Shown piece by piece: positions 34,001 to 49,000 of a DNA stretch of 64,000 nucleotides. A program made the translations under genes and the position numbers. Below the pieces are notes generated by a model. It was given only the letters and a program-made list of their open reading frames with translations, did no database searches and was not told where the DNA came from. Source of the DNA: Plazaster borealis. Its lineage: Eukaryota > Echinodermata > Asteroidea > Forcipulatida > Labidiasteridae. The number at the start of each line of letters is the position of its first letter. Position 1 is the first letter of the stretch. The stretch spans positions 19,684,044-19,748,043 of the forward strand of contig CM037460.1 in NCBI GenBank assembly GCA_021014325.1, written 5' to 3'.

Positions 34001-37000
34001 ACACTAGGGCGAACCCCTTCTCTTACCGAATATTGATTCCTCACCATGAAACGCCTCAAAAGCCATAAAATAAATGCTGTTGGTTATTACAACATTTATT
34101 TGATAAGTTTACTCTTCTCTTGCTACACACGCGTCCTGATTTATGTACTGGTAGTGTCAGTCACAAGGGGTTTGAACAGCCTGCCAGTGGATGTAGCCAA
34201 CCAGCATGACCAGCACAAAATTCCCTCTCATGCATTGTATGCAGTTATTCTACTTCCAAGGGTAAATAATTTGTAGGTGCTGAATTGTTTCTACCAGACG
34301 GGGCGTGAATGGAGAGATTCATGTCAATTATAAAGTAACGTCAATAACACTAAACAGATCATTCACAAAAACGGTTTGTCAGTATGGAACTTGTCAATCT
34401 TTGGATGTGATTCTTGGCGTTATACAGAGTGGCGTCTGTTTTTGAATGTGGGTGTCCTGCTTATATTCGCTTTCATTTGTACTTGTAGAAGCACAGCAAG
34501 TAGGCATTTTTGCTTGCCTTATTTATTTTTTAAACAAATAACAGCAAATTTTGATATGCTTTTTTCAACATTCTGACCCAAACCTGAAGATGGGATCCAA
34601 GATCTATCGTGAATTTTTTTTCTTCAAATCAGTGTCATTGTTCTGACATTGACATTGACTCGGCATTGTTTGGTTGCCTAATCCCAAGAGATCATCTGCC
34701 TAATCTCCTCGGTCTTTAGTCGCAACACATTCTTGAGTCCAAGAAAGGATGGTTTCCAATTCGGCAGATGGCATCTTGCCCTTTGCACAAGTCGCGAATG
34801 CCATGGATATGATCAAGTCCTTGTTTGGCAACTTGACTACTTTTTTGCAGGAGGTAAGTTTGTAATTCCCTGAAAGAATGTTTTCAACAGCACTGTTATC
34901 ATTAAATGGTCATTTTAAAGGTATTATACAGGATTGGTAAAGCTGGCAAAATAGTCGCAGACGGTGTTCGTGTTTTGTACGATCAACCATGTACATGAAA
35001 TACAAAACCTGTGAAAAATTGGGCTTAATCCGTTGTTTGAGTCGGGAAAAAATAGTGAAAAACAATGCAGTTTTCAACATGTAAACACATTGGGATTGTA
35101 ACAACCGAAATCAGCTGTTGCGTTTTTTGTTTTTTAGGTTTTCAGGTACAGTTTTCTGGAATATCACTTCATTTCAGAGAGAAATATTTCACAGAAAAAA
35201 TGGTTTCGGTATGAACTTCATCATCAGTAGGTTTTCGGACTAAAATTTAAAAAAAGTGTCTTTTATCCTTACCAATCCTGTGAAATATCTTTAACAGACC
35301 ATAATACATTTAGGAGAGCAAGTGCAATCACCCTCTTCTTCACTTTGTAACCTTGACCAAGGAATTCTAAAAGTAATAGTCCTTAAAAATACAAGTGGAT
35401 TGTAAAATTTTCGGAGAAAAAAAATAAATAAATTGTTCACAGCAGGCGAGAGTACCGATGTGACGCTTATTGTTTATTTGCTATTTCCATGATTAGCATG
35501 ATTCACACACAGAGAGTCAATTTCATAGTGCTGCATAACTGTAAGCAAATTTTCGTGCTAACTATAGCAGAACAATTTGCTTAAGTGCAAGCGTATTTCA
35601 TAGGTTTGCGAGAAAATGAGGCGGCCAGCTTGCGCACTCACCATGGGTTTGCATTGTTACGTCATTCATTTTCATACAGTAAGCACCAGAACGTTAGCTT
35701 GCCTTTTTCGTGTGCTTACGGTTAGCAGCGCTATGAAAGGGAAACTCGTGCAATAAGCACAAAATCAGCCGTTAAGCAGCTCTATGAAATTAGGCCCTGG
35801 GCCCAATTTCATAAAGCTGTTTAGCAGAAAATTTTGCTCAGCAAATCTCTTTGCTAAGCAAGAAATGAGTGGTGTACCAGTCACAGCAATGGTAACTGTA
35901 TGGTATTTTGGCTGGTAACCTATTTTTCTTAAGCAAGAGTTTTCTGTGCTTAGCAAGTTTTTGTGCTTACATGCTGTATGAAATTAGGCCCTGGTCAGAG
36001 CCAAATTTCTAGCTGTGTAAGAGAAGAATGCTTAGTAGGCTAAAGCGCGGCGAAAAGAAAGAACAAAAATAGATGAAAACAAAACTCCAACGCCTTGATC
36101 AAGGCTACCATAAGCGCTGTTTTTCTCTGCACTTGCATTAAGCAGTGAAATTGGGTCCAGCATCACTGTTTTCATGAAGAGCCACTTAGGGCCTATTTAT
36201 TTTGTCAAAATGCATGATTGAGATTTGCGTTTACACTGTGCTTGGCTTAACACTTCAAATCTGCAAACCTAAAGCCAAGGTTTGCAGTTTTAAGACCTCT
36301 CATATGACTCTGTAAACATTTTAATCTCTCCATTGACTCACTAGTTTCTTTTAAAATATTGGCTTATTACCAATAGTAATTAGTCAAAGATACGTTTCTC
36401 TTTGTGAAACCAATCCTCAAAAGTGAGATGACCTACTTATTCGCCCAATTGAATAACATGTTTTTACATAGGAAAGGGACGCGAATGTCACATGATTACG
36501 CGCACACTGACAAACATGGCTCTTCATGAGACCCCCCCAAAAACGATTTCACCTACATTTATGCTCTTTTGTTGCAATGCATTACTTGCATCTATGGTGA
36601 CGTTTGGCTCTTCAGGAAAATGCGAAATACAATTATTGAGATTTAGGCCCCCCCTTCCTGTATTAATCAATCATGTGTCATTTTGAGATGTGTGGCTCTC
36701 CAAGAAAACAGCGGACGATGTTTGTTCTAGCTGGTCCCTTGATTGGCAGATTGATGGACACTCATTAGGCCTAATGGCACTCACTGCTTGATGGGATAAT
36801 CCTGGTAATTGGCCGCTGTGGTGGTGACTGGTGAATTACCTCGCCCACTTGACACAGTTTTGCTCCAATATCCATCAGAAAATATTATTGAGACTTGGTT
36901 TATTATTGATCTATGGCCTCTTGCTCCAGGCAGCTATGATATTTTGGAACAACCTTAAGACCGGCATAAAGCAATCCCTCACGCTTGGAAGACTTAAAAC

Positions 37001-40000
37001 GTACTTCTTAAACATGTATTTACAAAGCCAATAAAGTGATAACTGTTGAATGTCGTTGGTATTCATATTAATTTTACTTAAAGGCATCTTACACGTTTGG
37101 TAATTGTAAAAGACCAGTGTTTTCACTTGGTGTATCCCAACATATGCATAAAATAACCAAGCCTGTGAAAATTTGGGCTCAATTGGTCATCGAAGTTGCA
37201 AGAAAATTATGAAAGAAAAAACCCTTGTACAAATTTGTGTGCTTTCAGATAGGAATAAAAACTTCTTGCAAGAAGTTTTTATTATTTTAGTGAGAAATTA
37301 CCTCTTTCTCAGAAACTACGTTACTTCAGAGGGAGTCGTTTCTCACAATGTTTTATACTATCAAACAGCTCTCTGTTGCTGGTTACCAAGTCAGTTTTTA
37401 TGCTAATATATATTTTGAGTAATTACCAAACATGTACAGTGCCTTTAATACAATGTAACAATTGGTTTTATCTAGCTGGTCTCATCTGTCAGTTTGTCTA
37501 ACTGTCGAGTGTTTCGTGTCCTTGTCCAGTCCGAGTCTGTGTCCGTTACAGGGAAAATATTAAAAGCACTATGCTTCACATTTTTTCCTGCATATTGGTA
37601 ATAACAATAACAGTCCAATTAGCTTCAATTTGTAATAATGATGTTTCAATCACTGTTTGTAGGTATGTAATGCTTTAACTACATTACTTGATACATTTGT
37701 TTGTTGTTACCAACATTGGAAACAATTTCTAAACTATTTTGTACTGCATGATGCTGAATTGCAACAATATGACAATTCAAATTTATATATTATTAGAATT
37801 ACAGAATAAAAAAAACAAATAGCTGGCTTTAATATTTGAGCTATAGTTTTTCTTTTAGAACTTAAGCAAGAAGCTGAATTAACGACTAGATTTTTTTAAA
37901 GCCATTGAGAAAGACTCTGCAATGATCAAAACGTGAGGCCATTAACTATTTTTGAATTTTTGGGTCAATTTGGTTGATAAGTAATTTGGAACAGACGATG
38001 TAATGTACGCTATGTTGACACTACACGTTGTATTTAATATATGTAGGTAATATGGGGCTTCAAGGTCAAATTAAATTTGGTGATCAACTCATTTCCCAGT
38101 AGAGAGAGTCCTTATGAAAATGGGGAACAAATTACAAGTCTCTAAACCTCACGTTAAAATGGTGTTTTATGATGGCCTTCAAGTACAATTTTTGTCAAAA
38201 TCCCAAAACCTTCAAATATATGGTCTGTACATTTTTGTACAGAGTTTGTTTTCAGTTCACTCCTGAATTTTTATAATATGCGATCAAAACGGCATTGAAT
38301 TTGACTTTTTGACTGACGCAACAATTCTGCTTGAGAATGTACAGACCCATTTGTTTTTGATGTCTGATGACGTCATTTTCAAATTTTGCTTTGAAAAAGT
38401 ATCAAATAAAACGACATTTTACACCATTTTAACGTGAGGTTTGAGACTTGTAGTTTTTTCCCACTTTCATGAGGACTCTATCTATTGGAAAATGAGTGCA
38501 TCACAAAACTCAATTTGACCTTGGAGCCCCTCTTTAAAGGTAGAGTCATAGATTGTTTTTTGTCAATGTAATGCTGATTTATAGGCAAAATTATAAAGCA
38601 AGAAACAATAAAAGGCACTCGTGAAAGTTTCAGCTGAATACAGTGTCTACTTGCTGAGAAAACAGCAAAAAACTGTCAACAGTATTTTCACAAGAATGCG
38701 AATCCATCCACGTTTAGCGAGGTGACAGCGGGTACCGACCACATCTCTGGCCGTAGCATTCGCGAACGGACACCAACCTTAAGAAATCTAAGAAACGATT
38801 CATGCATGAATCATTTCTCAGATTCAAATGTTTTTGGGGTGAAAAAAATTATCCAAACCATATTACTGCGAAGGGAATCCTTTCTCAAACTAGTTTATAC
38901 CATCAACAGCTGCAGAGCTTCTCACTGAAGTTTTTATTGTTATTAATATACAGGGCTCAAATTTGGGGAAAAAATCCACAAGACTGCAGGACTGGTAGCT
39001 CAAAACTTTTACTGGACCAGAAAACTTTTTACAAGCAAGACCAGAACCAAAATGAGAAAAAAGTATATCTACACAGTGTCACAATTAAACTGTTTTTTAT
39101 CTGAACAAGCACTAAGAGAAGATTTATCTTATTTGTCTTATCGATAAAATTTTCATACTCAGCAGAATTGAAAGATATTTATCAGAATCAAAGCCGACAG
39201 TTGAACATATGTTTTAAAATTAAAGATGAGGTGAGGTAACACAATAATAATAATAGTGACATCTTGTATAGCGCCGGCCGGTATCCACAAAAGTGCTCAT
39301 GGCGCTTGCTCCAATAATAAAGTTCCTCTGTGGATGTCTTCCAATGGTGCACATGCAAGAAAAACAGCAGCAGAATAATCAGTAATCCCAATCTCTATGG
39401 AATTAGGAAACTATTTCCATAAAAAGATGTGTTTTCAAAGCTGTTTAGAAAATGTCTGTTGTCTGGATGGCTCTGATGAAGACCACCGGACTTGTCCGGT
39501 CATAAGTTTACTGGTCCGACACTAAAAATACCAGTATTAATTTCAAGCCCAGATTTACCAGTTACGACTCTAACTTTAAAGGTATCGTACACGTTTGGTA
39601 ATGACTCAAAACAAATATTAGCATAAATCTTACTTGGTAACAAGCAACGGAGAGCTGTTGATAGTATAAAACATTGTGAGAAACGACTCCCTCCGAAGTA
39701 ACATAGTTTTTGAGAAAGAGGTAATTTCTCACTAAAATAATAAAAACTTCTTGCAAGAAATTTTTATTCCTATCTGAAAGCACACAAATTTGTACAACAA
39801 GGGTGTTTTTTCTTTCATCGTTTTCTTGCAACTTCGATGACCAATTGAGCCCAAATTTTCACAGGCTTGTTATTTTATGCATATGTTGGGATACACCAAG
39901 TGAGAACACTGGTCTTTGACAATTTCCAAACGTGTTCAGTGCCTTTAAGTTGATAGATTTTGGCATCATGCTGTACCTTAAGAAGTAAATTGCCGTTTTG

Positions 40001-43000
40001 ATGTGTCATCAGAGGTACATGTAGCTTTCCTTAATTATGTTTAAACCATGATTGTCAATGTGTCACCTTTACATTGTAAGGCCACATAAATATAAAACAA
40101 TGTTCAGCATTCTTTTGGGGTTTTTTTTTGGTTGAAGTTTTTTTTTATAGTTTTGTTGACATGGCAAAATATGAAATAAAAAATAGAGAAATCATCACAC
40201 TTACTGTAAAACAGAGGGTTTGTGAGATTTTGATGTTTTTAATTGTTTTGTTAAACCCATTTAACTCCTAGATGACATTGTCTGTAAACATAAAAAAAAC
40301 ACTAAAACACATTGTAGCCTAAGTAAACGTTTGAAGAATTGTTCTTGTTTTTGCCAACATGAATAACCTTTCTTCAAACATCTTTTCCAACCCATAGATT
40401 TTGAAAAAATATCAGCTGAAAAATCTGAGAGTTGAAAGGCCATTTAATGAAGGGGAAAAAAAGGGGGACAAAATGGGGTCGGGGGTTTTCGTAGGGTCGG
40501 GCGGGGACAATTAACAATTGGTTTTTTTATGTGGCCTAATCATGTTAACACTTGAAGTCACTCCTCTATTGTTGAAAAGCCCCTGGGTTTAGTGAGCAAT
40601 CAAAACCACACCATTTGATGTGTCCTTGAAGAATTGGCTAATTAATGGAAAATACTATACAAATTAGCAGTTTGCGTATGAAAGCTGGCTCTATTTAAGT
40701 TTAATACTTAGCACAGAGAAATCTTGCTAAGCAGAAACAGGTTATCAGCCAGAATGTTTAATGTCATCTGTGTTGTTGTGATTGGTGCCCTGTCATTATT
40801 TTGCCCAGCAACTAAATTTGTCTAAGTAGTTTTCTGTTTGAATGCTTTACTTTGGGATTTGGCAAATTTGATGTTTGCTGTACATATTTTTCAGCTGAAA
40901 TTCTCCATACTTAAAGGTGTTGGAACAGTCACCAGTTTGCTAACTTTCTTGAAGCTACATGTCATGTATGTACAATGTATACATGCCTGATACTTCCAGG
41001 GCCCAATTTCATAGAGCTGATTAAAGGGTCTACAGGGGTTACGTTTGGTAATGACTCTGAAAATTAATGGCAATAAAAACTTACTTGGTAAGAAGTACAG
41101 CAGCTTTGGATAGTATAATGCATTTTGAGAAACTTTTCACTTAGAAGTTCTGCGGTTATAGAAAAATATATCACTTTTTATCCCCAAAAATTTGAATCTG
41201 AGAAGCTTTCTCAGATAGTGTATTCCAATTGCAGATTATTCTTCCTGCGTGGACATTATAACCGCTCCAGATTTTTGGCAATATCTCAAAAATGCTCCCA
41301 CCTTTTGAAATGAAATTTTCACAGGTTAGTTTTATGTTATATATCTACAACTATATAGGATTGAAACAAACAGTGGGTTCCAATTACCAACCGTATACAA
41401 TCCCTTTAAGCAGAAAATATTGCTTAGCAATTTTCTGCTAGGCAAAAACAAGCAATATAAAGTTACAGATAGTGCATGTGCCATGGTATTGTGGCTGATA
41501 ACCTCTCTGGTAGGCAAGATGTTGTTGTGCTTAGCCATTTTTTGTGCTTTGAAGCAGCTCTTTGAAATTGGGCCGTGGTAAATATGGCAAGTCAGTTTTT
41601 ACTATATGGAAAGTAAAGGGTTCTTCTATATGTATGACAGAAATTTACATTTATACTGGACTATTGCTAGGGGCACCAAGGCAATGACAAATGGGGTGGA
41701 GGCAATTGTTTCCATTGCCTTAGTGAAGCGTCGGGCCTGTGTACGTAAAGGGTCTGTATACATTTGGTAATGACTCTGAAAATTAATGGCAATAAAAAAC
41801 TTACTTGGTAAGAAGTACAGCCGCTTTGGATTTGGGAAACTTGTCACTTCGAAGTACTGTGGTTATGGAAAAGGATATCACTTTTTATCCCCAAAAATTT
41901 GAATCTGAGAATCGTTACTGCAGTAATTCTTCTCAGATTGTGTATTCCAATTGCAGATTATTCTTTCTGCGTGGACATAACCGCTCCAGATTTTCGGCAA
42001 TATCTCAAAAACGCTACCACCTTTTGGTGAAATTTTCACAGGTTAGTTTTATGGTATATGTCTACAACTACATAGAATTGAAACAAACAGTGGGTTCCAA
42101 TTACCAAACGTATACAATCCCTTTAAAGATCGATTGCTTCAGCAAGCGGCCGGGGGTTGCAGTTACAATTACCAACCTGAATCGCATGCATCATGTAGCA
42201 ATTCGGCTGGTAACCTGCTTCTTCTAAGCACTTTTTTTTTTCCGGTGCTAAGCGAGTTTTTGTGCTTACTGACTTCATGAATTTGGGGTCCCTGGTCTTG
42301 AGTCATACCAAGCTAACACTGAGGTGTAGCAGACCTGAAGGAGTGACACATGGTGTTGTTCACATGGAGGATACTTGTGTGTGTCATGAACACAGCTGTC
42401 TAGCATAGTTCCTCAGGAGACAGTCACCTGGTGTTTTGACTGCTACTAAGTTGTCTCGTCACAAAGCTGGGCTCATCCTGTCTTCTCTCTTGTCAGTGAG
42501 ATTCTTTTCAAGGAAAGTTTGTGTTTTATCTTGAGAGCAAAGTATGTGGTGGTCTTGGAGAAGTTATGTGTGATTCAACGTTTCGATCGGTCTTCACTGG
42601 GTGTCTTCATTGAGAGACTGGGGTATTTGCATTGTTAGTAGCGGCGATTCGACCGTGAGGATTGTGCGTGTATTTCATGAAGCCTAGTGGTGGCTGGAAG
42701 GCAAGATTGGGGTGAGGTAGCTTTCCTTAATCATGTTTAAACCATGATTGTCAATGTGTCACCTTTACATTGTAAGGCCACATAAATATAAAAAAATGTT
42801 GAGCGTCCGTTTAGGTTGGGGTGGGAGGGCGTTTTTTTGTTGTTTTTTGTTGTTGTTTTATCTTGAGAGCAGAGTACATGTATGTGGTCTGGAGAAGTTA
42901 TGTGTGATTCAACGTTTCGATCGGCCTTCACTGGGTGTCTTCATTGAGAGACTGGGGTACATGTATTTGGATAGTTATTAGCGGCGAATCGACCGTGAGG

Positions 43001-46000
43001 ATTGTGTGTGTGTTTCATGTAGCCTAGTGGTGGCTGGTAGGCAACATCGGGGTGAGGATCGCATGTGCATTGAGAACAAACTTGTTTTCCCAAGCGAAAA
43101 TGTACCGTAATATTATTTGAGTAGATCTACATTTTTCAGTTTTTAGTTTGTGGTATCATAGTTCTTGGATCGAAAAAAGTTGCGTTATTTTCATTATGAT
43201 TATACATTGTAGAACTGCAGATTTTGAGAGGAAAACATATTGACTGCTTGGAGTGCTATGGTTCGCCCGAGGTGATCCCCGGAGCATTGTATTTTCTCGT
43301 AAAGGCTCTTATCTGTTAGTTTAAAGCACATGTGTAACATTGATAATTGTCAAAGACCAGTATCCACACTTGATGTGACCCAACATATACATGAAATAAC
43401 AAACCTGTAAAAGTTTAAGCTCAATCGGTCATTGGAGTCACAAGAAAAATGTGGGGAAAAACCTTAAATGTTTTCACCGTTGTCAAATATTGAGTTTTGG
43501 ACTTGCAAGATCAAAACCAGTTGTTTTACTCATTTCTCAAAACCTATAAGCCATTTTGAGATATGGCGGACACATTACTATAACACTATTTGGTTTGGGT
43601 AAATTTGTCTGTATAAACCCAAATCCTACAGTGCACTCCTATAGTGTCCACCATATCTCAAAAAGGCTAACTGCATTTCAGAAAACCCAATCCACATGCA
43701 AGGCTCTGGTCTGAGGTGGGATTCAAACCAGGGTCCATAGAGGTGAAAGGCAGGGGAAGAATCCACTGAGCCAACCTGATCCCCTAGTCTTAAACATACT
43801 ACATGTATGGGATGGAAAGAACTTACCTTACAGGCCTAAATTAGGTGGTATTTTAAATTTCTTCTTCCCATCTTCTGCCTGTCTGCATTGTATTTGAAGA
43901 GAACAAAACTTTTGAGTTTTGGCCAGAAGCAGTGGCGTCACCAGAGGGGGGGCAGGGGGGGCCTGCGCCCCCCCCCCGCTCAGAACCCTTGCCCCCCTCT
44001 TGCCCCCCCCCCATATGAAATCACAGAAAAGTGTATTCTTATAATATATAAATCGTTTACGGCTGCATAAAATGCTGCCGTAAAAAGTAAAACTTTTATT
44101 CATATCAGTATGTGGACTATAACGCAGTCATGCCGACAAATGCATGGAAACGTGCGTGCGATCGTATTGGCGGTAAATGTATGTTGTGGTTTTGCGGTTA
44201 CAGAGAGTGCAGGAAGTCACAAAGTTCAGTTTAATACGTGGTGGTCTGGGCCCAATTTCATGGCACTGCTTACCAAATAATTATGCGCTGACGCGCATTG
44301 TAATGTGTGTATTTCTATGGGACGCAGCTGGGCGTAAGCGCAGAATTCCACGGTAAGCAGAGCCATGAAATTGGGCCCTGAACGCAGACCAATAGCTCCG
44401 TAAACACTTTGTACTCAGATGCACAACCGGGAGATTTAAACAGCAATATCGCCAGCGAAAAAGGTAGCTTAGACCATTTCTTCTCCATATCAAAGCGCCT
44501 GTCTTTGCCTCGTGCTTCAACACCTAAGAGGCAGAGACGGCAAAATACAGAAGATTCTGATTCTTATGTGGTACCATCAGAGTATTGCATGGATTCTGCA
44601 TCCGAGAATTCCGCCGAGGAGAATTTCAAAGAAGATGTATCTGTTAGTAATACTGGGAGCGCTAGTAGCACAAGTGCCCTGACAAGCACACAAATGTGAT
44701 TATTATAATTACACCCACAATTTCAATCCTGTATTTTGATTTTTTTTAATGGCTTACACTTGTCACAATTATTATGTTTTGGGCATACAAACAATAATTT
44801 AATTAGTACTCACAGGGCCTAATTTGAGAATACCGTGTACAACTCTAAATTGATACTTGGTAATCACTGTTGGTAATTTAATCCTTGTATACAGTCGAAA
44901 AGTTTTATCTTATAAAAATGACAAGTTCTCTAAGATTTGGTTGTTTTTGCAATCTTTTGTTACCTGCAAACTATGTAGACTGTTTTAGAACTACATTGGT
45001 GTGTATCAGCTGGTGTGTATCAACTATCAGTTAACATATTTAATGATAATCTTGCACTTCTTTGGCCCCCCCAAATTTAATCTTTGCCCCCACTTGCCCC
45101 CCAAATGAAAATGTCTAGTTACGCCACTGGCCAGAAGTCATGGAAGTGTCTGGTTTTGGCATTTAGGAGCTTCAAAAATGTTAGGCCTGAAAACATTTTA
45201 GATTTTCTTGACAACTGTGATAAAAAAAACATGTTTGTTATCGTTGATTACTAATTTTTGTAGCATTTTTCTCTTTGTTTCTGCAGAACCTTGCCTTACA
45301 ACGGAGGTTAATGGAAAATATGGCCATCGCAAGAGCAAGAGAAGCAGGGGTATCCTTTGACAGACATAACATTTCTATTTTTTTCTTCCACGGCTTTTCC
45401 AAATGAGATTTTCAGGAACATGTTCAGATAACCAAAAGATGTAAATGTATAATCTGCCAATTTCCCTAACCCATAGCGCCGCAAACGGCTGCAAGATTGA
45501 ATCTACTTCCATTCAAACAACAGGTCAAAGTGAAAGTCATGTCCAGAATTGATACTTTCCAACGTTGACAGACTTTTTACGTTTGTATATAGGAAGAAAT
45601 ATTTTTGGGAAAAAAGGAAAGCATTCAAGATGTGTCACAAAATTGGAATCTTGGTCACATCATTTTGATATGTAATTCCTTCAACCCCTGTACTATCATC
45701 CAAGAATTTCTGTATCATATTGAGGTTTTTTTAAGGCATTTTACGAACAAAAATGGAGTACAAAAATCAACAATAGTTTCCAGGTCTGAGTGTATTGTGA
45801 TGATTATACAGAATTGAATGGTCTCTAAAGGGTTAGTAAAAGTGTTTCTCTCTTCCTTCACATGATAATTCAGTTGATGATTCAGCCCTGTGCTAAACGC
45901 CGCTTTTTTTACGTGCCAAACTCAAATAATTAGAAAGTGACGAAATAATTTCAACAAAAGAGTGAAATTTAGCACAAACTTTTAATTTAAGTTTGACACT

Positions 46001-49000
46001 GTCATGTAGCATGGCAAGCTATGCTCTTTGGTAAAACACACATGCACATAGCTTTTGAAAATTCTGCTTCAAACCAGTGCGGCAAACCAATTACTAAATT
46101 TGAAGTTTGTCACCGATTCTTTTTAATTGCCCTACTTTTGCCGTGTGGAAATCATTTTGAGTTCAACACGTCAAAAGTGTGACGTTTAGCGCAGCCCTCA
46201 ATCTAGAGATCATTTCTAGGGCAGGCCTCAATCTAGAGATTGTTTCTAATTTGACCCTTGACCTGTTGAGTGACCAGCTCGCTAAGAAGATCCATGAGCG
46301 CCACCGACGGCTCCAGGAAGAAGCCGCAAGGCGATTCTCTTCCACTGGAGAGCCGACTAAAATGGAGATTGAACTCCGACAGATCTACGCTAGCGTCATG
46401 GAGTTTGAAAATAATGAGGCAAGATTTTTTACTTCACAAATTCAAGACTAATTTTATGCATTTTAGTAACAGGGTACGTGACATTTTCATGTGACTTCTG
46501 GCCTGATGCAAATAATTTGTTGGCTATGGCTACGGTTACATGTATTGGACATCTGGAGGATGATACACACGCACGCACACCGAGTCCATCAGGACGACAG
46601 CCTTGACGAAACTGTACTCTTCTGGTCTTCTGTTTTTGATTACTTTTTGATGGAAATCCGTCAAAAATGGGGGGGGGAAGTGGATATGTAAATTTCCTCT
46701 TGATGAGTTGTATCTCTGGCTGCAGCATTCGCGAATGGACACCAACCCTCAGAAATCTGAGAAACGATTCATGCATGAATCGTTTCTCAGATTCAATTTT
46801 TTTATTGATTTCTAATCAACGGGGGGCATTACCAAAGTATGAACCTATCTTTAAAGTCGGGCTTTAGTGTGTTTTTTTTATTGCCCTAATTTTTTCTCAA
46901 GGAAAATGTAAAAACGCGTTTAGGATACTGAAGTGCATTCATACATATGTAGTAGTAGACAGTCAAAGGTGTGTTGTGTAATACACGTAAAAAAACCCAG
47001 TACACTTATCGTTAAGAGAAGGGGTTCGCCCCGGTGTATCTGGCAGTAGCTGCTGAATGCACTGCAGCATCCTGTAAACCCTTATAAGGTGCTACATAAA
47101 TCGGTCTCATACATGTACTTCATAATAACTTTTTTTAAAACTGTTTTAAAAGAAGTGTCTCTCTTTGTTCAAGCGCCTGGAGCACCTTATTGTTGGATAC
47201 TTGCGTTGTATAAGACTACATTATTATTATTATTATTATTTGTGTTTATCATTTTTGTTTGAAGTCCTGGCTTCTTGAATGGAGGCAAAAGCTCCACGAG
47301 ACGCCCAAGGATCTGAAATTCATCCACTCGCTCATCAGCCATATCCTTGCCTGTCCAGACCATCCCTTCACACAACTCCTTAAGAAGTTTCAGTTCACCG
47401 TCTACCAGAGCCTTCTTCCACTCATTCAGAAAGATGCGGCCACCCTGGAGCAGATCAGAGTACCTTACAAGACGGTGGAGCCTCTCGTTATGTCAGGTAC
47501 TAATCAAGCCTCCAGTTTGAAATTATTGGACATCCAATTTATAATCCGAGCATCCAAATCTTGTTTTGATAATTCTCCCTCAAAAACAAAAAAGAGTTGA
47601 TTAGTTTTTAGGAGATAGTTAATTTCTTTCTCCCAAAAACGTTAACAATTCCTTAGGTCTGCTTGTCTCAGAAAACTTGTCAAATAGTCCTGCACAGTTT
47701 TTCATTAGCAAGGGGAAAATCTATGCAAGGCAATGACCAAGGGGCATGGAGGCAATTGCCCCATTGCTTCTGTGAAGTATCAGGCCTGAAAATGTATTTG
47801 ACCCGGGGGCCACTTAAAATTTAATTGTTGAAAATAAATAAATAATTAAATAAACAAATAATATTCTTTATCCCTAGCCAAATTTGACATCTATTATAAT
47901 ATCGTTGTGGTACCTGCTGCTAAAATAAAGGCAAACTCGGTGGTCTAGTTGTAATATATCTGCTCTAGAATTGGCAAAGGTCATGGGTTCGAATACCACC
48001 CGAGAAATGTGCTTGCAGATTTTTTTATTTTTGTTAACAGGAAAAAGATACTGAGTATACAGTGCTTAACACATAAGTGTATGGGTAAATCATAAATAAT
48101 ATGACCCATGCAGATATAACATCTATTGAAACAAAGAAATTATAATGAACCAGAAAAATCCTCCATAATGTAAAGTACATAAAACTGGAGTTCATATTGG
48201 AAAGGGAACAGCATTGCAGTGTTGAATGAAACTAAAGTGCAAATATAAAAAACAAAATTGCATCCTTGGGAGGGAGGGAGAAAGATTGTTGGTACAAGTG
48301 CTGCTGAGATTGGAATAATTATGAGCTCCTTGCACCAAAAAGCTTGCCCAGCAATGTTCTAAAAATTGCAACTACAGCACTGACATGTGGCCCTCCAGTG
48401 GAGGGCGATAATGAATGCCCATGAGCAGTTGGCCAGAAGGCACCCCCAGGGATAATTACTTTAATGAAAAAGGAGTCAATGTTTCTTCAAAAGCAAAATT
48501 GATTTTTCCCATAAACCAGAAATATTATACGTGTAGATACTCTCCCCCCTAAAAATGTAGTAGAAACGGAGCCAGACAGTAAAAGTTAAAAAGGATATCT
48601 TTCCCCGGGAGACAGACCGAGACATCATAATATATAAAACGAGGCTTCATCACAGCGATTGTTGGAAGGCCGTTGACCAAAGCACCACTTTGTCTGTTAA
48701 GCGTAGTTGGCCGAGACCCAAACATGATGTCATCATGTCATTATTAAGCTGTGAGTAAAGGGCGTTCCCAGGTGGGGGAGGGGGGGTGACATCACGGTGA
48801 GTCGTCAAACCTATGGCCTCACTGACAACAGTCTCTAACGGCCTTGATGACTGGGGGTGGAAATGTCCTGTGCCAGATCTGTTTGGCAACTCTTATGTAT
48901 ACACAAATCTCTAGCTGGGTCTTTACTTCTGATAGACCTTTATCATGGTGGAGCCATCTTGTATTCAATGTGATCAAACCGAGGCTGGAAGGACAAACGT

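Noticed and set aside
41805..42227. 140-codon + strand frame
   Set aside because: Lies wholly in a family 2 TTAA-MITE and adjoining repeat; related copies have stops at different places.
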